Positions 1 to 12,345 of a DNA stretch of 64,000 bases are shown one piece after another. Both the position numbers and the translations under genes were made by a program. Positions within the stretch are counted from its first letter, which is position 1. Each line of letters opens with the position of its first letter. The stretch is from Silene conica. Its lineage: Eukaryota > Streptophyta > Magnoliopsida > Caryophyllales > Caryophyllaceae. The stretch lies in NCBI GenBank assembly GCA_029255685.2, contig CM055318.2:439001-503000 (forward strand), given 5' to 3'. Under the pieces are notes generated by a model. That model was not told the DNA's origin, searched no databases, and saw only the letters and a list, made by a program, of their open reading frames with translations.

Positions 1-162
1 TAAGATGCACAAATCCCCCTAAACACTTATTTTCCCTATATGAAATGCACACTGAACACTAAATGCAGAATGAATATGCAAATAAAGACTAGACAGTAAA
101 TATTTTTATGTATACCAAATGTTCTGCTTCAAAATTGTTTTATGGGATACCACACTGGCCTC

Positions 163-3100
163 CTACAATGGCTGAGAGCTTCCTGTCTGTTGCTTCACAC
201 TGTCGTTCGGAAGCTGAGAAGATCCATCCGGCATCATCATTGTCGTCGTCCCACCAGATGTCATGCCTTGATACTGAGAAGCAAGTACAGGCGCTTGAGG
301 TTGAGTATAGTATATCTGGGAATGAGCCGGATCACTAAACTCATATGCGTAACCTGAAGCGGGAGCAGTATTAGGAACCACGGACGGGGGTTGGTGATGG
401 ATTTGAGAGTAAGCCACGTATTGCTGTTGTTGTGGCACGCCAGGTCCAGTGGTTGTTGTGTATACACCGGGACCCATTTCAGAATTCGGCGCCTGCATGT
501 TTATATTCTGGGTTGGGTTATAGGTGGATGTAGTGACTAGGGCAGGGTTAGGTAGGGCTTGGGCACGGTTAGACGGGATGGAAGTCGGAGCTTCACCCAT
601 ATTTGGCTGCGGCTGACCGACCATATTTGGCTGCGGCTGACCAACCATACTTGGCTGCGACTGACCAACCATACTTGGCTGAGGCTGACCAACCATACTT
701 GGCTGAGGCTGACCTGGCAAGCTGTAACCTTGAGCTTGAGCTTGCCCAGCTGGTACATAATACACGGGATACTGATGGGGATGATTTGGCATCGGCTGGG
801 GTGAATAATAGTAGGCTGGCATAGGTACAGCCCCGGAAGGATGATGGTGAACAAAATGCGCACCAGCCGGAATATACTGTTGCTGGGATTGTGGCTGTGT
901 TTGAGCCTGCTGCTGTGTTTGAGCCTGATGCTGTTGCTGAAGGAACTGCTGTTGATGGTGTCGCTGAAGCATTTGTTGCTGATACGGATCGTATTGAGGA
1001 TGCAATGCATACCCAGATTCTGAAACTTGTTGCACTTGCGCGCCTGGAGGAAATCTGTTAACTCCAGAAGATAAATGACCACTTGGATCTTGGTATATGA
1101 CTGGCCTTTGCCGAGCAATTGCACTTGAAAGACTACTATCACTGTAAAAAAAACATCAGACTTCAGAAATTCAGATATTGATACGTATAATCATCAAACA
1201 TTTATATCCTCATATCCTTTTATACATTATATACTTCTGCATCAATATTTGATAACACCATCTCATTGCATCTCAACGAACTTTGAAGAAATTAATTGCC
1301 GAAGTTGTAATCTGTGGATCACCAAACTCAAACGGGGATAATAAAAAAAGAGATACAGGTTTCATCTCCTTTCTTACAAAGCTACTTAGGCTTTTTAGGC
1401 ACATACGGGGAGAAGACAATATGTTTGGGACAAATCAAAACGACTATATAATCACTCTATTAGGGTAGGGACGTGTGTGAGATGTCTCTATAAGTATTGA
1501 ACTAGGGTATCTCGTGAAGACTATTCAACTATTGTACAAGAGGTAACATTATAGAGTACGAGTAACATAGATTATGTGTCCTTTCCATGGCACTAAGGCT
1601 AAACCTAGAATCTATGTTACACCGACTCTTATAATTTCCTCGCGTACCCGTGTCCGACACTCGACACTCGGACATGGGTATGGGTATGATACCCGGACAC
1701 CTCATTTTAGACCAAAATATGCATATTTTTCAATAAAATAGCGGAGTCCGACACTTGGACATGTACCCGTGTCGGGTACTTCTAAACGAGTCTGAGTAAC
1801 ATAGCCTAGAACACAACAAACAAACTTCAAAGACGATTGCACCTGAGCGATTACTACTCCGTATCACCATCAGTCTATCACTGCAAGACGCCAATCAAAC
1901 CATCGACAACAAAAGCTCACTTTCAAAAATAAATTCATCTCCAGAAAACACTACCCTCCTCACAAGATATATCATCTACGACCTGGTTAATATCGTCAAT
2001 TTTACCTCGTATACAGATTAAAGATGAATACCCAATATGAATTTTCGATAACAATCAAGCAAGGAGAATGTAGCAATTAACAATCCGCAAAGACAATAAA
2101 GTACCAGGCTGAAAACACATTAAAATGCGAAAATCAAAGCAAAGAGTACTACCTAGAAACGGAATCAGGAGACGGCAATTCAGCACTCAATTGTGGTTTT
2201 TGCTGAGAATTCAACCCTATAACACCAACACCCTGCCCCCCTACTTGCTGCTGCTGTTGTTTCAATCTCTCATCCTCCACAAAAACCCGATTCCCAAACT
2301 CCCCGCCGTTCCCGCCACTTCCACCACCACCCACGACACCAGTAAACCCACCAACTACCACTCCACTGGGCGGCGACGTCATCACAACAAACCCCTCATC
2401 AACCCGCTTCACTCCCTGCCCTCCTCCCCCGCCGCCACTCACACCCATCTGCGCAAACTGCTCCTCAATTCCACCCTCACCAGAAACCCTCTGTTCTGAA
2501 ACCCTAGCACCCCCTTCATCCACATGAACCCTAATTTGCGGCAAATTCAAATTGGCCATAGTTGGCGAAGACGCTGTCGATCCAAACGAAGACGACGTTT
2601 CAATCATCGGCGATTCTGGCACCGATTGCACATCCTGTAAATTACCCAAATTAACCTTCTCCCCAATTTCCCCTTTGAAATTACCATTACTATCAGAATT
2701 CCCAAAATTAGGGTTTCCACCAACATCACGATCCAACCCAAGCAAACAATCAATCGTATTCGGATCCGAAAACCCACGACGAAGCTCATCCGTACTACCC
2801 CCACTCCCACCGCCGCCATTAAGCGCGTTAAGAAACCAATCATCAGACCCACCCGACCCGTCAAGCATACTTCCCATAGACTGAGCCCCATCCGGTTTAA
2901 CCGGAAACAAAAACAACCGGATCCGACCCGGTTTACAATTCGGGTTAGAATTCGAATTAAAATTCAACCGATCATACTCATCAATCATATTATCGAGATC
3001 TTCATCAGTAGAAACAGTAATCAGAGAATCAAGATCTTCATTCGGAAGTTGGTACTTAAGCGTAAAGGGTTTATGAAGCGGCGGATGAGGAAGCGTGAGA

Positions 3101-3405
3101 GACAAGCGCGTAAGAAGGTCGGAGAGTGTAGTGGTCCGGTCAATGACGATCATACGCGTGTCGCCATTAATATAACAAAGAGATTTCGTATGTGGTCTAG
3201 GGACTATGTGGCCGCCATAACTGCACATCAGTCGGAGTTTCGTGGTGGTTTGCGGTGGTTGTTGTTGTTGTTGTTGCGGTGGTTGGTGTTGGAGTTGTGG
3301 TTGGTCGTCGGAGTCGGTAGCGCGTGAGTTATGAGGGGAGGAGGGTGTGGGGGTGGTGATTGGTGGTGTGGTGGTTAAGGGTGGTGCGGTGGTTGGTGGG
3401 TCCAT
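163..3405 (-). CDS. PB1 (octicosapeptide/Phox/Bem1p) domain protein, Q-rich C-terminus
   Basis: Two coding exons, 3405-2153 and 1141-163, join in phase to give 743 aa; donor CTAG|GTAGTA and acceptor TTACAG|TGATAG. The start follows a run without upstream in-frame ATG and the N-terminus is Pro/Thr/Gln-rich, as in this family. A PB1 domain spans about residues 57-147, including the basic start (KLRLMCSYGGHIVPR) and the acidic OPCA-type motif around 118-137 (NEDLDSLITVSTDEDLD). PB1 domains pair with one another through such basic and acidic faces. Residues 150-415 are low-complexity Gly/Ser; exon 2 encodes a Gln/Pro-rich tail with five 8-residue repeats of the type VGQPQPSM. Architecture resembles Arabidopsis At2g01190 and At3g18230 as I recall them; the molecular role of that subgroup is poorly defined. 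The 1-kb intron holds a small transposon. The gene model is firm; the function is not. Confidence 0.9.
590..715 (-). repeat. 24-bp coding tandem repeat, about 5 copies
   Basis: Five consecutive 24-bp units inside exon 2 of the PB1 gene encode repeats of the octapeptide VGQPQPSM/N. Units differ by only a few bases, so the array is recent or being homogenised, and it keeps the reading frame. Confidence 0.9.
1612..1804. mobile_element. hAT-like miniature element in PB1-gene intron
   Basis: Terminal inverted repeats CTATGTTAC...GTAACATAG bound a 193-bp segment rich in GTCCGACAC-type motifs. Flanking 8-mers CCTAGAAT (1604-1611) and CCTAGAAC (1805-1812) match at 7 of 8 positions, as expected of a hAT target-site duplication. 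No coding capacity. Confidence 0.65.
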
Positions 3406-5697
3406 GGAGGCGGTAGTGTAATAAGGAGGAAATGTTGAGATGGTTTTTAAGGAGTTAAATAGGAAGAGTAGGTGGGGTTTTGGTGTTGGGGAAAAGGAAT
3501 TAAAACAGCTGGGTATCAGTTTTTTTTCCCTTTTCGAAGGAAAAAGAGGGAAATGGGGGATTATGATTTACGAAACGAAACGAGTTTTTCTGGTGACGGG
3601 TATAATTTGAGACGAGTTAAATATAATTAATATGAATGATAAATGATGGTAATTTGACTCTGTTAAATGAATAAGACGAAATAAAATATTTTTTACTAGG
3701 TACGGTGTTTTTCCCATCATAAGTCTGCGATCAATGTACGAATCGTTAGGATTTATGACTTTATGAGAGTCTTTCACAAATCACGACTCACATCAATCTT
3801 CTTAGGTAAGACTTAAAGACTCTCGTTTAGTGATAGGTTTAAAAAGTGATTATTTGGGAGTAGATCTTGTAAACGGGTTGATTGGATTTGGGTTTATAAT
3901 AACTTGTGTTATTTTTAAGGTTTTGGTTCGTTTCAGGTTTGAAAAGTTTAAATAACTTGACAATAGTGAACCCATAAATGCATGGTTAGAAATTTTACAA
4001 CCCTGAAATTGACGCCAGATAAACCCTATATGGACCCGTTTAACACTTCTACTTGTGAATATTTATTTAATTGCATTTCTAGTTTATAAATGGTTTTTTA
4101 GGGATAATTAGATTTTCCCCATTTAATTTAATTCACTTATTATCTAATAATTAGCTAGCTTATTTTCTTTATTTTTTATGCCAAATTAAAAATAGATAGA
4201 TGACCGAAAATGGACTGGTCAAGCCGGACACAAAACCAGCCTGAGGTAGGTCAGAAGTGGACTAAGAGCAGTTCAAGATTTATGCGAGTCAAGGAAGAGG
4301 AGGATGATGTAATGAATCCGCGATCAACTCGTGGTGGAAGACGGATCGGGCCGGGCCAAGCCAAGCCTGCCACAGGCCGTACTTATAAGAAAACAAGTTT
4401 TAACTAAACCGACGACCAATATACCCCATTTATGTAGATAGATACGGAGTATGGTATTGATGTTACGAGATTTACGACCCAATTGAACGATAGTTTTCCA
4501 TCCCGTAACTACCTAGCGCAGTTCATAACTTCATTTACCATAATCCCAAAAATTACCCCTCTCCAAAAAATTTCCGTCATTTTGAAAACATTAATCTTCT
4601 CATAAAGCCCTTCTTTGTCTCTTTCGTTCCTTAATTCAATCATTTTAAATTCACATTCTTCGACTTCATTATATACATGATCACACAAATCCATCTTATT
4701 TATCCGACCGTCGCCTCGTGGGTTATCGTCATCGATTCGTCACCAATATATAAAACTATAAAAGTAACAACTACTCTTCTTTTTTGTCTTTCTTTAACCT
4801 TCAATTGTCATCATTTACGTTATACACAATTTTAATTTTCCCATGTTTGGATAAATCTTTGCGTGCAATATGTTCTCGGCTTCTCGCTACATGATACACG
4901 CTTCGTCTTTGATTAAAATACTCGTTACAAAGAATAAAAAACGTAAGACAATTAGCTTTTTTTTGGGTAACGTTTGATTTACTTACTCCATGTTTTGTGT
5001 ACACGTCTTTTCAGTATATAATACTCGGTTGCATAAGTATATTGTAAAACGGGTTATTTTATGGCAGTTTATACGTTTTGCAAAATATTTGTGTAAAACG
5101 GTTGATAAACTATATCGTACAATTGCACTAAGGTACGTATGTTGTTGCTAATTGAGTTTAGAAGTTACTTTGAGATACGAGTAGCGGATTTATGCCATTA
5201 TTTGTTTGTCCTCGTTAAAATTTGTCTCCCCTAATCGTAATCCTGGCTATGCATTTATCATGTAACATATCGTGTTGGAAAAAAGGAACATACATAATTT
5301 TATAGTTTTTGAACATATATGTATTTTTTTGAGCTTATTCTTTATTTGTTTTTGAGCAGATGTGTATTGTTTTGAGCATATTAAAGTTTATAAGTTAGAT
5401 TTTAGTTTTTCTCCGTTATAACTCAAATTCAACTAAACTTGAGTACGTAATATTTTTGAGTTTTATTGTGATTTTTTAGAGTTTAATGTTTAAATAAATA
5501 CACCCAAAATTTATATAGAAAAACTCATAATTTCTAAAACAAAACTCAAAAAACTTTACTAAAATGCTCAAAAACTATAGAATTGGAGGTAATACATCTG
5601 ATGTACCATCCACTTACTGATCGTGTTGTGAAGCAGTTCTTGCTTAAGACGGTCTTTGGTAAGACGGAAATAGTAATTGAAGCTTGTATTGTTAAAA
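3406..5697. other. Intergenic, divergent promoters of PB1 and LPP genes
   Basis: No coding exon seen. It contains the 5' side of the PB1 gene on the left, a stretch of degenerate GGGTT/GGTTT motifs near 3840-3990, and the 5' side of the first LPP gene on the right. Short open frames here lack homology and splice context. Confidence 0.6.
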
Positions 5698-7732
5698 ATG
5701 GACAGAGTAATGGAGGCCGAAATTCGGGCATATACAATTCAATCTCATGGAGTCAAATTAGCAAGAACACATCTTCATGATTGGATATTACTTGTGTTTT
5801 TAGCTGGTATAGTAGTTGTTTTGAACATCATAGACCCGTTTTATCGCTTTGTCGGAAAGGATATGATGACTGATCTTAAGTACCCATTCAAACCCAATAC
5901 AATTCCAGTATGGATTGTTCCTGTAAGTTTTCTGCAGTACTTATTCTTCGCTCCCGAATCCGTCTCTATGTTGTTCTAATTAAAAAAATTACGAGAAAAA
6001 AGCGTTCATTTTGACAGATTTACGCTGTTCTGCTGCCCATAATCGTTTTTGTTATCCGCTATTTTAAAAGAAAAGACGTCCATGATTTACACCATGCCAT
6101 CCTCGGTACAGTCTCGGCTCATTAGATCTACATTGTTGTTACTTGTTACTGTATCTGATTAAAGACGGAAATGCTCAACTCATAAGTTTTTCTGTGTTCT
6201 GCAGGTATCTTGTATGCAGTACTTATTACTGGTGTCATTACAGACGCGATTAAAGATGCAGTAGGCCGGCCTAGGCCTAACTTCTTTTGGCGCTGCTTTC
6301 CTGATGGCATAGATGTATGGTTGGTTAATTTTTTTGCTGTTTAATCTCGAGAATCAGAATTGTTGATGTCGTATTTTTGACTGCACAGTTTTATGATCAA
6401 TTGGGCGATGTATTATGCAATGGTGATCCAGGCGAGATAAAGGAAGGGCACAAGAGTTTTCCCAGCGGTCACACCTCGTGTAAGTATTACAGACTTACGG
6501 AGGGACTTTCAGTTTCTGTACTCACTCGACTGTATGCATCAGTCAGACGCGTATCTGTAAACCTGTAAAATTTGATTCGGAGAACCCAGTCACCTGATAA
6601 AGAGCTATATCCACAGGGTCTTTTGCAGGTCTCGGATTCCTGTCATTGTATTTGGCAGCGAAACTTCAAGTATTTGATCAAAGAGGCCATGTAGGCAAAT
6701 TATGCATTGTGTTAGTACCTCTGCTTTTCGCAGCACTTGTGGGTGTTTCTCGTGTTGACGATTACTGGCACCATTGGACCGATGTCTTCACTGGTGCTTT
6801 GATAGGTTTGTTTTCATTTTGCATTAGCAATGATCGTTTTGATCGCGATCTCCTCTTTCGAGACAGTATTGATCTCAGTATTTGCTATGCAGGTCTTACT
6901 ATTGCAGTCCTTTGTTACCTTCAGTTCTTTCCTGCACCACATTGTACCAAAGGTAATTCTTTTACCTTCCAAACTCGATTTCATAATATTGTCAAATCCA
7001 ACATATCAAACGACATTACCTTAGCGTCTCAAAGACGGGATTCATAGTTCTAACTTCTAACACGTCAGGGATCGGTTTTACTCTAAGCATTTTGTAATTC
7101 AAAAACATTTCTCAATGCCAAAGTTAATCTATGCTGTTATCAGTGGCGGATCTTGGAGTAAATAATAACGGTCTGGATTCTCTCCATTTCCTTCCTTTAT
7201 CTCTCAACGGTTTAGATTTTGTTCCAAAACGATCCAACGGTCAAGTGTTTTAATGAGGTGAAGAGAGTATAATAATTTTATAATGGTGTATTAGGAGTAA
7301 TGAACCATCCATTACTTTTGAGGTAATGGAGAGAATCCTCACTCAAATAATAAAGGGGTCGAGATTTAAACTATTGACTTTATAGGTGTATGCATTGAGT
7401 CACGGGGGCCGCCTCATAATTTACTTTTGACCGTATTAGCGGATTCAGACGTATACGGATGATGATTCATGTTAGCCAACCCTAACCTATATGCAGTTCG
7501 CTTGATAATTTTACACTGTAATATGGAAAACTAACGAGGCTAACCCTTCCCGACATAACTAAGGTATTCCGATGTTGTTATGGTTGTAGGTTGGGGAACC
7601 TACTCATATTTTACAGCATTAGAAGGAGAATCAAGAAAGAATGGGCATAATGATGTTGATGCTAATGAAGGCAGCAGCTCACATTTGTCATTAGTGCGTT
7701 CAGGAGAGTTTCATAACATTATTATTGACTGA
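5698..7732 (+). CDS. LPP: Lipid phosphate phosphatase (PAP2 family), copy A
   Basis: Seven exons: 5698/5710-5922, 6018-6105, 6205-6314, 6389-6479, 6617-6805, 6893-6952, 7590-7732, all GT-AG and phase-consistent. Two in-frame ATGs (5698, 5710) give 301 or 297 aa; the second aligns with the MPEI-type start of the neighbour copy. Plant LPPs are multi-pass membrane enzymes that dephosphorylate phosphatidic acid, lysophosphatidate or diacylglycerol pyrophosphate. All three PAP2 signatures are intact (numbering from 5710): K117-x6-R124P125, P162SGH165 and S212R-x5-H219-x3-D223. The C-terminal tail (residues about 250-297) is short, hydrophilic and unlike copy B. Intron 6 contains nested transposon DNA. 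Copy B lies 4.6 kb downstream in the same orientation with identical exon phases, so the pair is a tandem duplication. It should be active. Confidence 0.92.
7168..7344. mobile_element. hAT-like miniature element in LPP-A intron 6
   Basis: Ends share the inverted motif GGATTCTCTCCATT, and both sides carry the 8-bp direct repeat AAATAATA (7160-7167 and 7345-7352), typical of hAT. It sits inside older repeat DNA beginning AGTGGCGGATCTTGG (7142), so insertion is nested. Confidence 0.65.
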
Positions 7733-10700
7733 CCGTCACATTGCTTTTTTGTACATTTTCAATCCTAACCGTCACAAACTTGTGACGTCTTACAATCTTT
7801 TCCTCACTTGCAATCTTACTTGTTTTCCTACTTGCATATTTGTGATTAATTTTTGTTGTAAAATTTTGTTTAATTTGGGTAATTTACTAGTGTTGGATAA
7901 CAATTGAGGATATAAAATGCTTAATTATAATTTACATATTAAAATTTTGAGTAATCTAAATAGGTGGGTAACATTTAAATTCAAAAAAAATATTTATTTA
8001 CACACACATATTTTACGGGTTGGTAAAACACACAACAATGTGATGAACATTTGTAACAATGTGGCATCTGGGGGATGATTTGTTTCTGTTTTTTTGTTAA
8101 ATGAGCCGTTAGGTCAGTACTATATCGGATGCTCGGGGTGGTGAAAATTGAATTTGAGATCGATTGTTTAATATACCTCCATCTTAACCACTAGTTAAAA
8201 CCTTTATCAGTATTGTAAAATCTAATTAACTATTTATTACTGGGATTTTCTATGGTGTATACGTGTATACCGTGTTTCCCAAATTCTAACATATATCCTC
8301 GATTTTAAAAATTCATCTGATATACCTCTGAACTTTCAAATTAGCTCCTAAAATACCCGAGTATTCAAATTTTAGTATTTTAGTGGTTACATATTGTCGT
8401 ATAATTTGTACATTGGTGCGTAAATAAGATTTATGATGAGTTTACGTATTTCGAATGCGTATCAGCCAAAAATGCCCAAATATAATATTTAAAATTGTAA
8501 TATTTTAGCATTTAGGGTATTTATAGGACAACTCAATAAATTTAGCGGTATATTATATTATTTTGAAAAACCGAGAATACGTCGTAGAATTCGGAAAAAC
8601 ACATGATACATCATAGAAAATCCTAACTATTTTAAATTGATTGGTTAAAATACAAAGGAATGTTCTTCCTGACTTGAGGTTGAACTGTTTTGAACATTAA
8701 AATTTTCAATTTGACTATATTTATAGTTATAAATTATAATGAGAGAAAAGGTCAAATATAATAGACCTACTCAATGTATATACAAGTCCAATATGTAATC
8801 TACGTAAACCACTTTGTTTGTCGTTATTTTCTTCTAATCCACCTCAACATGTAAAATGTACAAATAAGATTATACATTCACATAATCAAATATATATGAG
8901 CATGATATATTCATTACAAATTTAACTGAATTTATATGCAATTTTTTTGAGCTTTTAAAATTTGAGTTATATTTTATTTTTTTAGGTGTCCAATTAAAAT
9001 CTAATTAAGTTTATATTTATTAATTTTTAGTTTCATTATAATATTTGGAGGTGAAAATATATATAAAGATGTTTATATTTTTTTTAATAAAGCTCGTAAA
9101 ATGTAAATACAAAGTTCCAAATTTATATAAGCACTTGTACCCAACAACTGGTTGTATAGTCCTTTTATTGTATAAATCTGTTTACCCCGTTTTTAAAAAG
9201 CTATTTAGATCGTTAATTATAGAATTGTATCTTTTTGTTTGCAAGAGGGGCTAAGTCCCGAAGATTAACTAATAACTAGATGTGGAAAAGAGACACCTGA
9301 TATATTTTCACGTAGGATAGATCTTAACTCCATGAGAGGAGATTCAAGCATAGAGACGGTTGTAGAGAAATGACTGTCCTTATTTGCTAACTAATTTGCA
9401 TCACGATTGCCCTCTGGATAGGATTGTAAAATCGAAATCAAATCTAATTAAATAGAGATGTGTCAATTATGAGAATGTGTCAAAGTATAGTTGGAGATCA
9501 ATGGTAAAGCTAGACATGGAGCCCTCTAGATGAGAAAGATGAACAAGGGACTAATTGATGTCCACACACGAGGCCTCATCACACGCTTTGTACACTTGTA
9601 TATACTCCCTATTTTTAATCTAAAGATAGATAAATGTATAAACGGTAAATGCATGCGGTGTCACTATAGTGTATTATTTCGCTTGTGATATTCAATTATG
9701 GGATATGATTTGAAAAACTTTTTATATTGAACATTTTGGGCAAAATATCAAACCCGAAGAGCATTGCGTGTATTTTCCGTAAATATAATGCAACGTACCA
9801 AAAAAATAGAACGTAGGTAAAGTTATATTTAATTCAGATTTAAATTCGTTATAGGATTTGTAACTAATCTAGATTCATCGGATTTAAAATTCTTAGATCC
9901 AAATCATATTAATTCTGGATTAGTTCTTGCGTTTTCGGGATTTTTTTCTTAGTAAAGAAATTTACTTTTCTTTACACAAATTTGTGATTTTTAAATATTA
10001 AAACTAAAATTCAAAATTATATGAAAACGTATAATAAAGTTCTAAGTACAAGTATCTTTTTTAGGACATTTTTATTGAAAAAACATAGTCTGGCTTATGA
10101 AAGTTAAGAATTTATAATACTTTTATTAACTGCAAAGTATGTACCTAAATCGTAAATTAAAAAATACAATGAAAAAGATTTGAGGAAGATCTGAATTCGA
10201 AATAACGAAATCCAAATACGGCTCAATTGTTCTGAATTTAAGGATTTGAACGGTACTCAAGTAAGCAAAAAGAGAAATAAAACATTCAAATTTAACACAA
10301 CAATACTTAATTAAACATTGCTTAACATTATAGAATCAATATGTCTCCCCGATTATTATGTCTCACAAATTCTCTTCGACTTGCTCATTCACTTGTATTA
10401 TGTTATCATAAATTTGTGACAAAAATATCCGTCTATTCATCTCAGGTGAACTTGTAATATAATATAGACCACCCTTAATTATTATAGTCAAATGAATATA
10501 AAGTACCTTAAAAAAAAAAACTCAAGGGATTACAAATACTAAACAATATTGAAGTCAATTAAAGACTCCACAAAACATTTGTTAAGTCCACCTAATACAA
10601 CCGTTGTACACCTACTTGTATAATGTCAATATCAACCACCATACTAAATATGACATTCTCTTTCTTTCACATATTTAAGTCCTCCATTTTAGACAATTCT

Positions 10701-11627
10701 CCTTTCCTTAATTTTATCTAGTGGAGGTAATTTATTCCTTAATCCACACTCCTTACCTCTTTATTCTTTTAATCTTTTAGTATAATTTGTTAGTTTTGGG
10801 TAAAACGGTTTTACACGCGAATGACACAGATCTATACATACATAATCCTATTAAAAGAATTCGTTTTACAATAAAACTATTGTATAGGGCCTTGTATTAC
10901 ACTCGGTTAGTCTTTAGTAAGACGGTTTACAATATTAAAGAACCGTTTTACAATAAACTTGGGTAAAAGTTTGTTCTTTCTGACTGAATTTCAACTCATT
11001 TAAGTTTTACCGAGCTGTATTCAATTAATCTATTCACAAAATTAACTCTTAATTCAACTAAATTTATTTCAGCACAATTCCACTCAATTGATTTCAATTA
11101 AGCTTTACTCCCTCTAATTCAATTTAACTTGTTTCATCGAAAAAAACAGAGTCTAAAACCGGTTATTTCCGTGCTTAGAATGTTTAGCTTATTTAATTAA
11201 TTTTGTTTTGTTTAGTTTCTGAGAAAGCGCAACTCATCTTAAAATATTGACAGCAACCGTGGAGGATAATTCAACAGTCCAACATCCTTTGGTCTGCTTC
11301 TTTTCCTTATAAATTTTACCAACATTATTAAGTTTATGTTTATATATTTACACTTTGTCATATGATAATGAACTGAAATTATTGTGGTTTTTTTTGCTAA
11401 TTATTGAGTTAAAAAAGCGAGTACCTTTTGATTTTGGTAAGAATTAGAATAAAAGATTCACACACTATACTATTTAATTTCAACTTTTTACCCTTTATTC
11501 TTTCTGGGTTTTTTTCTGCTATTTTTTTCTTGTTATAGAATTTGTTGTACAGTTTATTTTGAGATTTTGAAGTATTTTGTTGCATAATTGTAGTTCATAA
11601 TTGCATCCTGTTTGTGTGTTGCTAATG

Positions 11628-11722
11628 TAAGGGTAAAACTGCGTATATACGACCCATTTGTCCTGCAATTTGCAGGAGCTATTGAGGCATTAGGGTATTG
11701 TTGTTGTTGTTGTTGTTGTTGC
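11628..11722 (+). mobile_element. Retroposon 3' tail with (TTG)n end
   Basis: The segment reads GTAAAACTGCGTATATACGA, then CCTGCAATTTGCAGGAGC, and ends in about eight TTG triplets. This matches, from memory, the 3' ends of plant RTE-type LINEs and their SINE partners. Only the tail is recognisable; no 5' head or target duplication was found. Confidence 0.5.
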
Positions 11723-11838
11723 GCTACTTTCCTATCTGGATCTTAAGAAAGGTGAACATGGTTAGTGATTTTTAGGGTTATTGGGTAGTGCATTTCCCTG
11801 CATTCAATAGCTGTTTTCTTTGTGAAAGTGATTTTTTA

Positions 11839-11909
11839 CTCCCTCCGTCTCAATCATTTGTTTACTTTTTGTTTTTTCCTTTTATTGCCTGTGATTGAGA
11901 TGGAGGGAG
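11839..11909. mobile_element. Stowaway-like MITE
   Basis: Inverted ends CTCCCTCCGTCTCAATCA / TGATTGAGATGGAGGGAG are flanked by TA on both sides (11837-11838, 11910-11911), the classic Stowaway/Tc1-mariner arrangement. At about 71 bp it is nearly all terminal repeat. Confidence 0.8.
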
Positions 11910-12345
11910 TATGTTTCATTGATGGGTGGTTATTCATATCTTCTTATGTCTGGTACAAAAACAATAACAACATTACCTGGTGTCTCAAGGGCCTGCAAAT
12001 TTTAGGTAAGCGATGGTCGGACCCATGTGTTAGCAACACCAAGAGGCTGTTAATCACAAGTATGCTAAGTAGTTCTTATGCTCAATGGTTTTTGGATAAG
12101 AAGCTCATTTGGGATTTTGATGTCTTGCCGCGTATCTGAAAGGAATGAGAGTAGCTACGCGGTTTGGATGACAGATTTAGTGTTGTTACTTTCCATTGAT
12201 TCTAAAACGATTCTTCAATTTCCTTGACAAAGTATTTTGAAGTCTCGTTCTTTTGTATATTTCTGATTGATTAGTCTTGTATTAGAGATCGTCTCGTGGA
12301 AGTTTGTGATTTCTGATTTGATAATTTCTTTTGTAGCTGGTGAAA

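Larger units (their letters stand above)
7733..12336. other. Intergenic region between LPP copies with transposon debris
   Basis: No coding exon seen. It holds remnants of a GTGACG-type miniature element just after the copy A stop (about 7730-7810), AT-rich inverted-repeat family debris (about 8890-9180) related to copies at 30.6, 32.3 and 59 kb, a retroposon tail, a Stowaway element and the 5' leader of LPP copy B. Part of 11.7-12.3 kb may be a 5' UTR intron of copy B, because an acceptor (TTTTGTAG|CTGGTG) lies 9 bp before its ATG. Confidence 0.6.

Noticed and set aside
2125-2884. Plus-strand Pro/His-rich frames opposite PB1 exon 1
   Set aside because: Antisense shadows of a Gly-rich coding region.
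9045-9254. Lys/Phe-rich frame
   Set aside because: AT-rich repeat-family DNA; similar sequence at 59.1 and 30.6 kb shows it is repetitive, not a gene.
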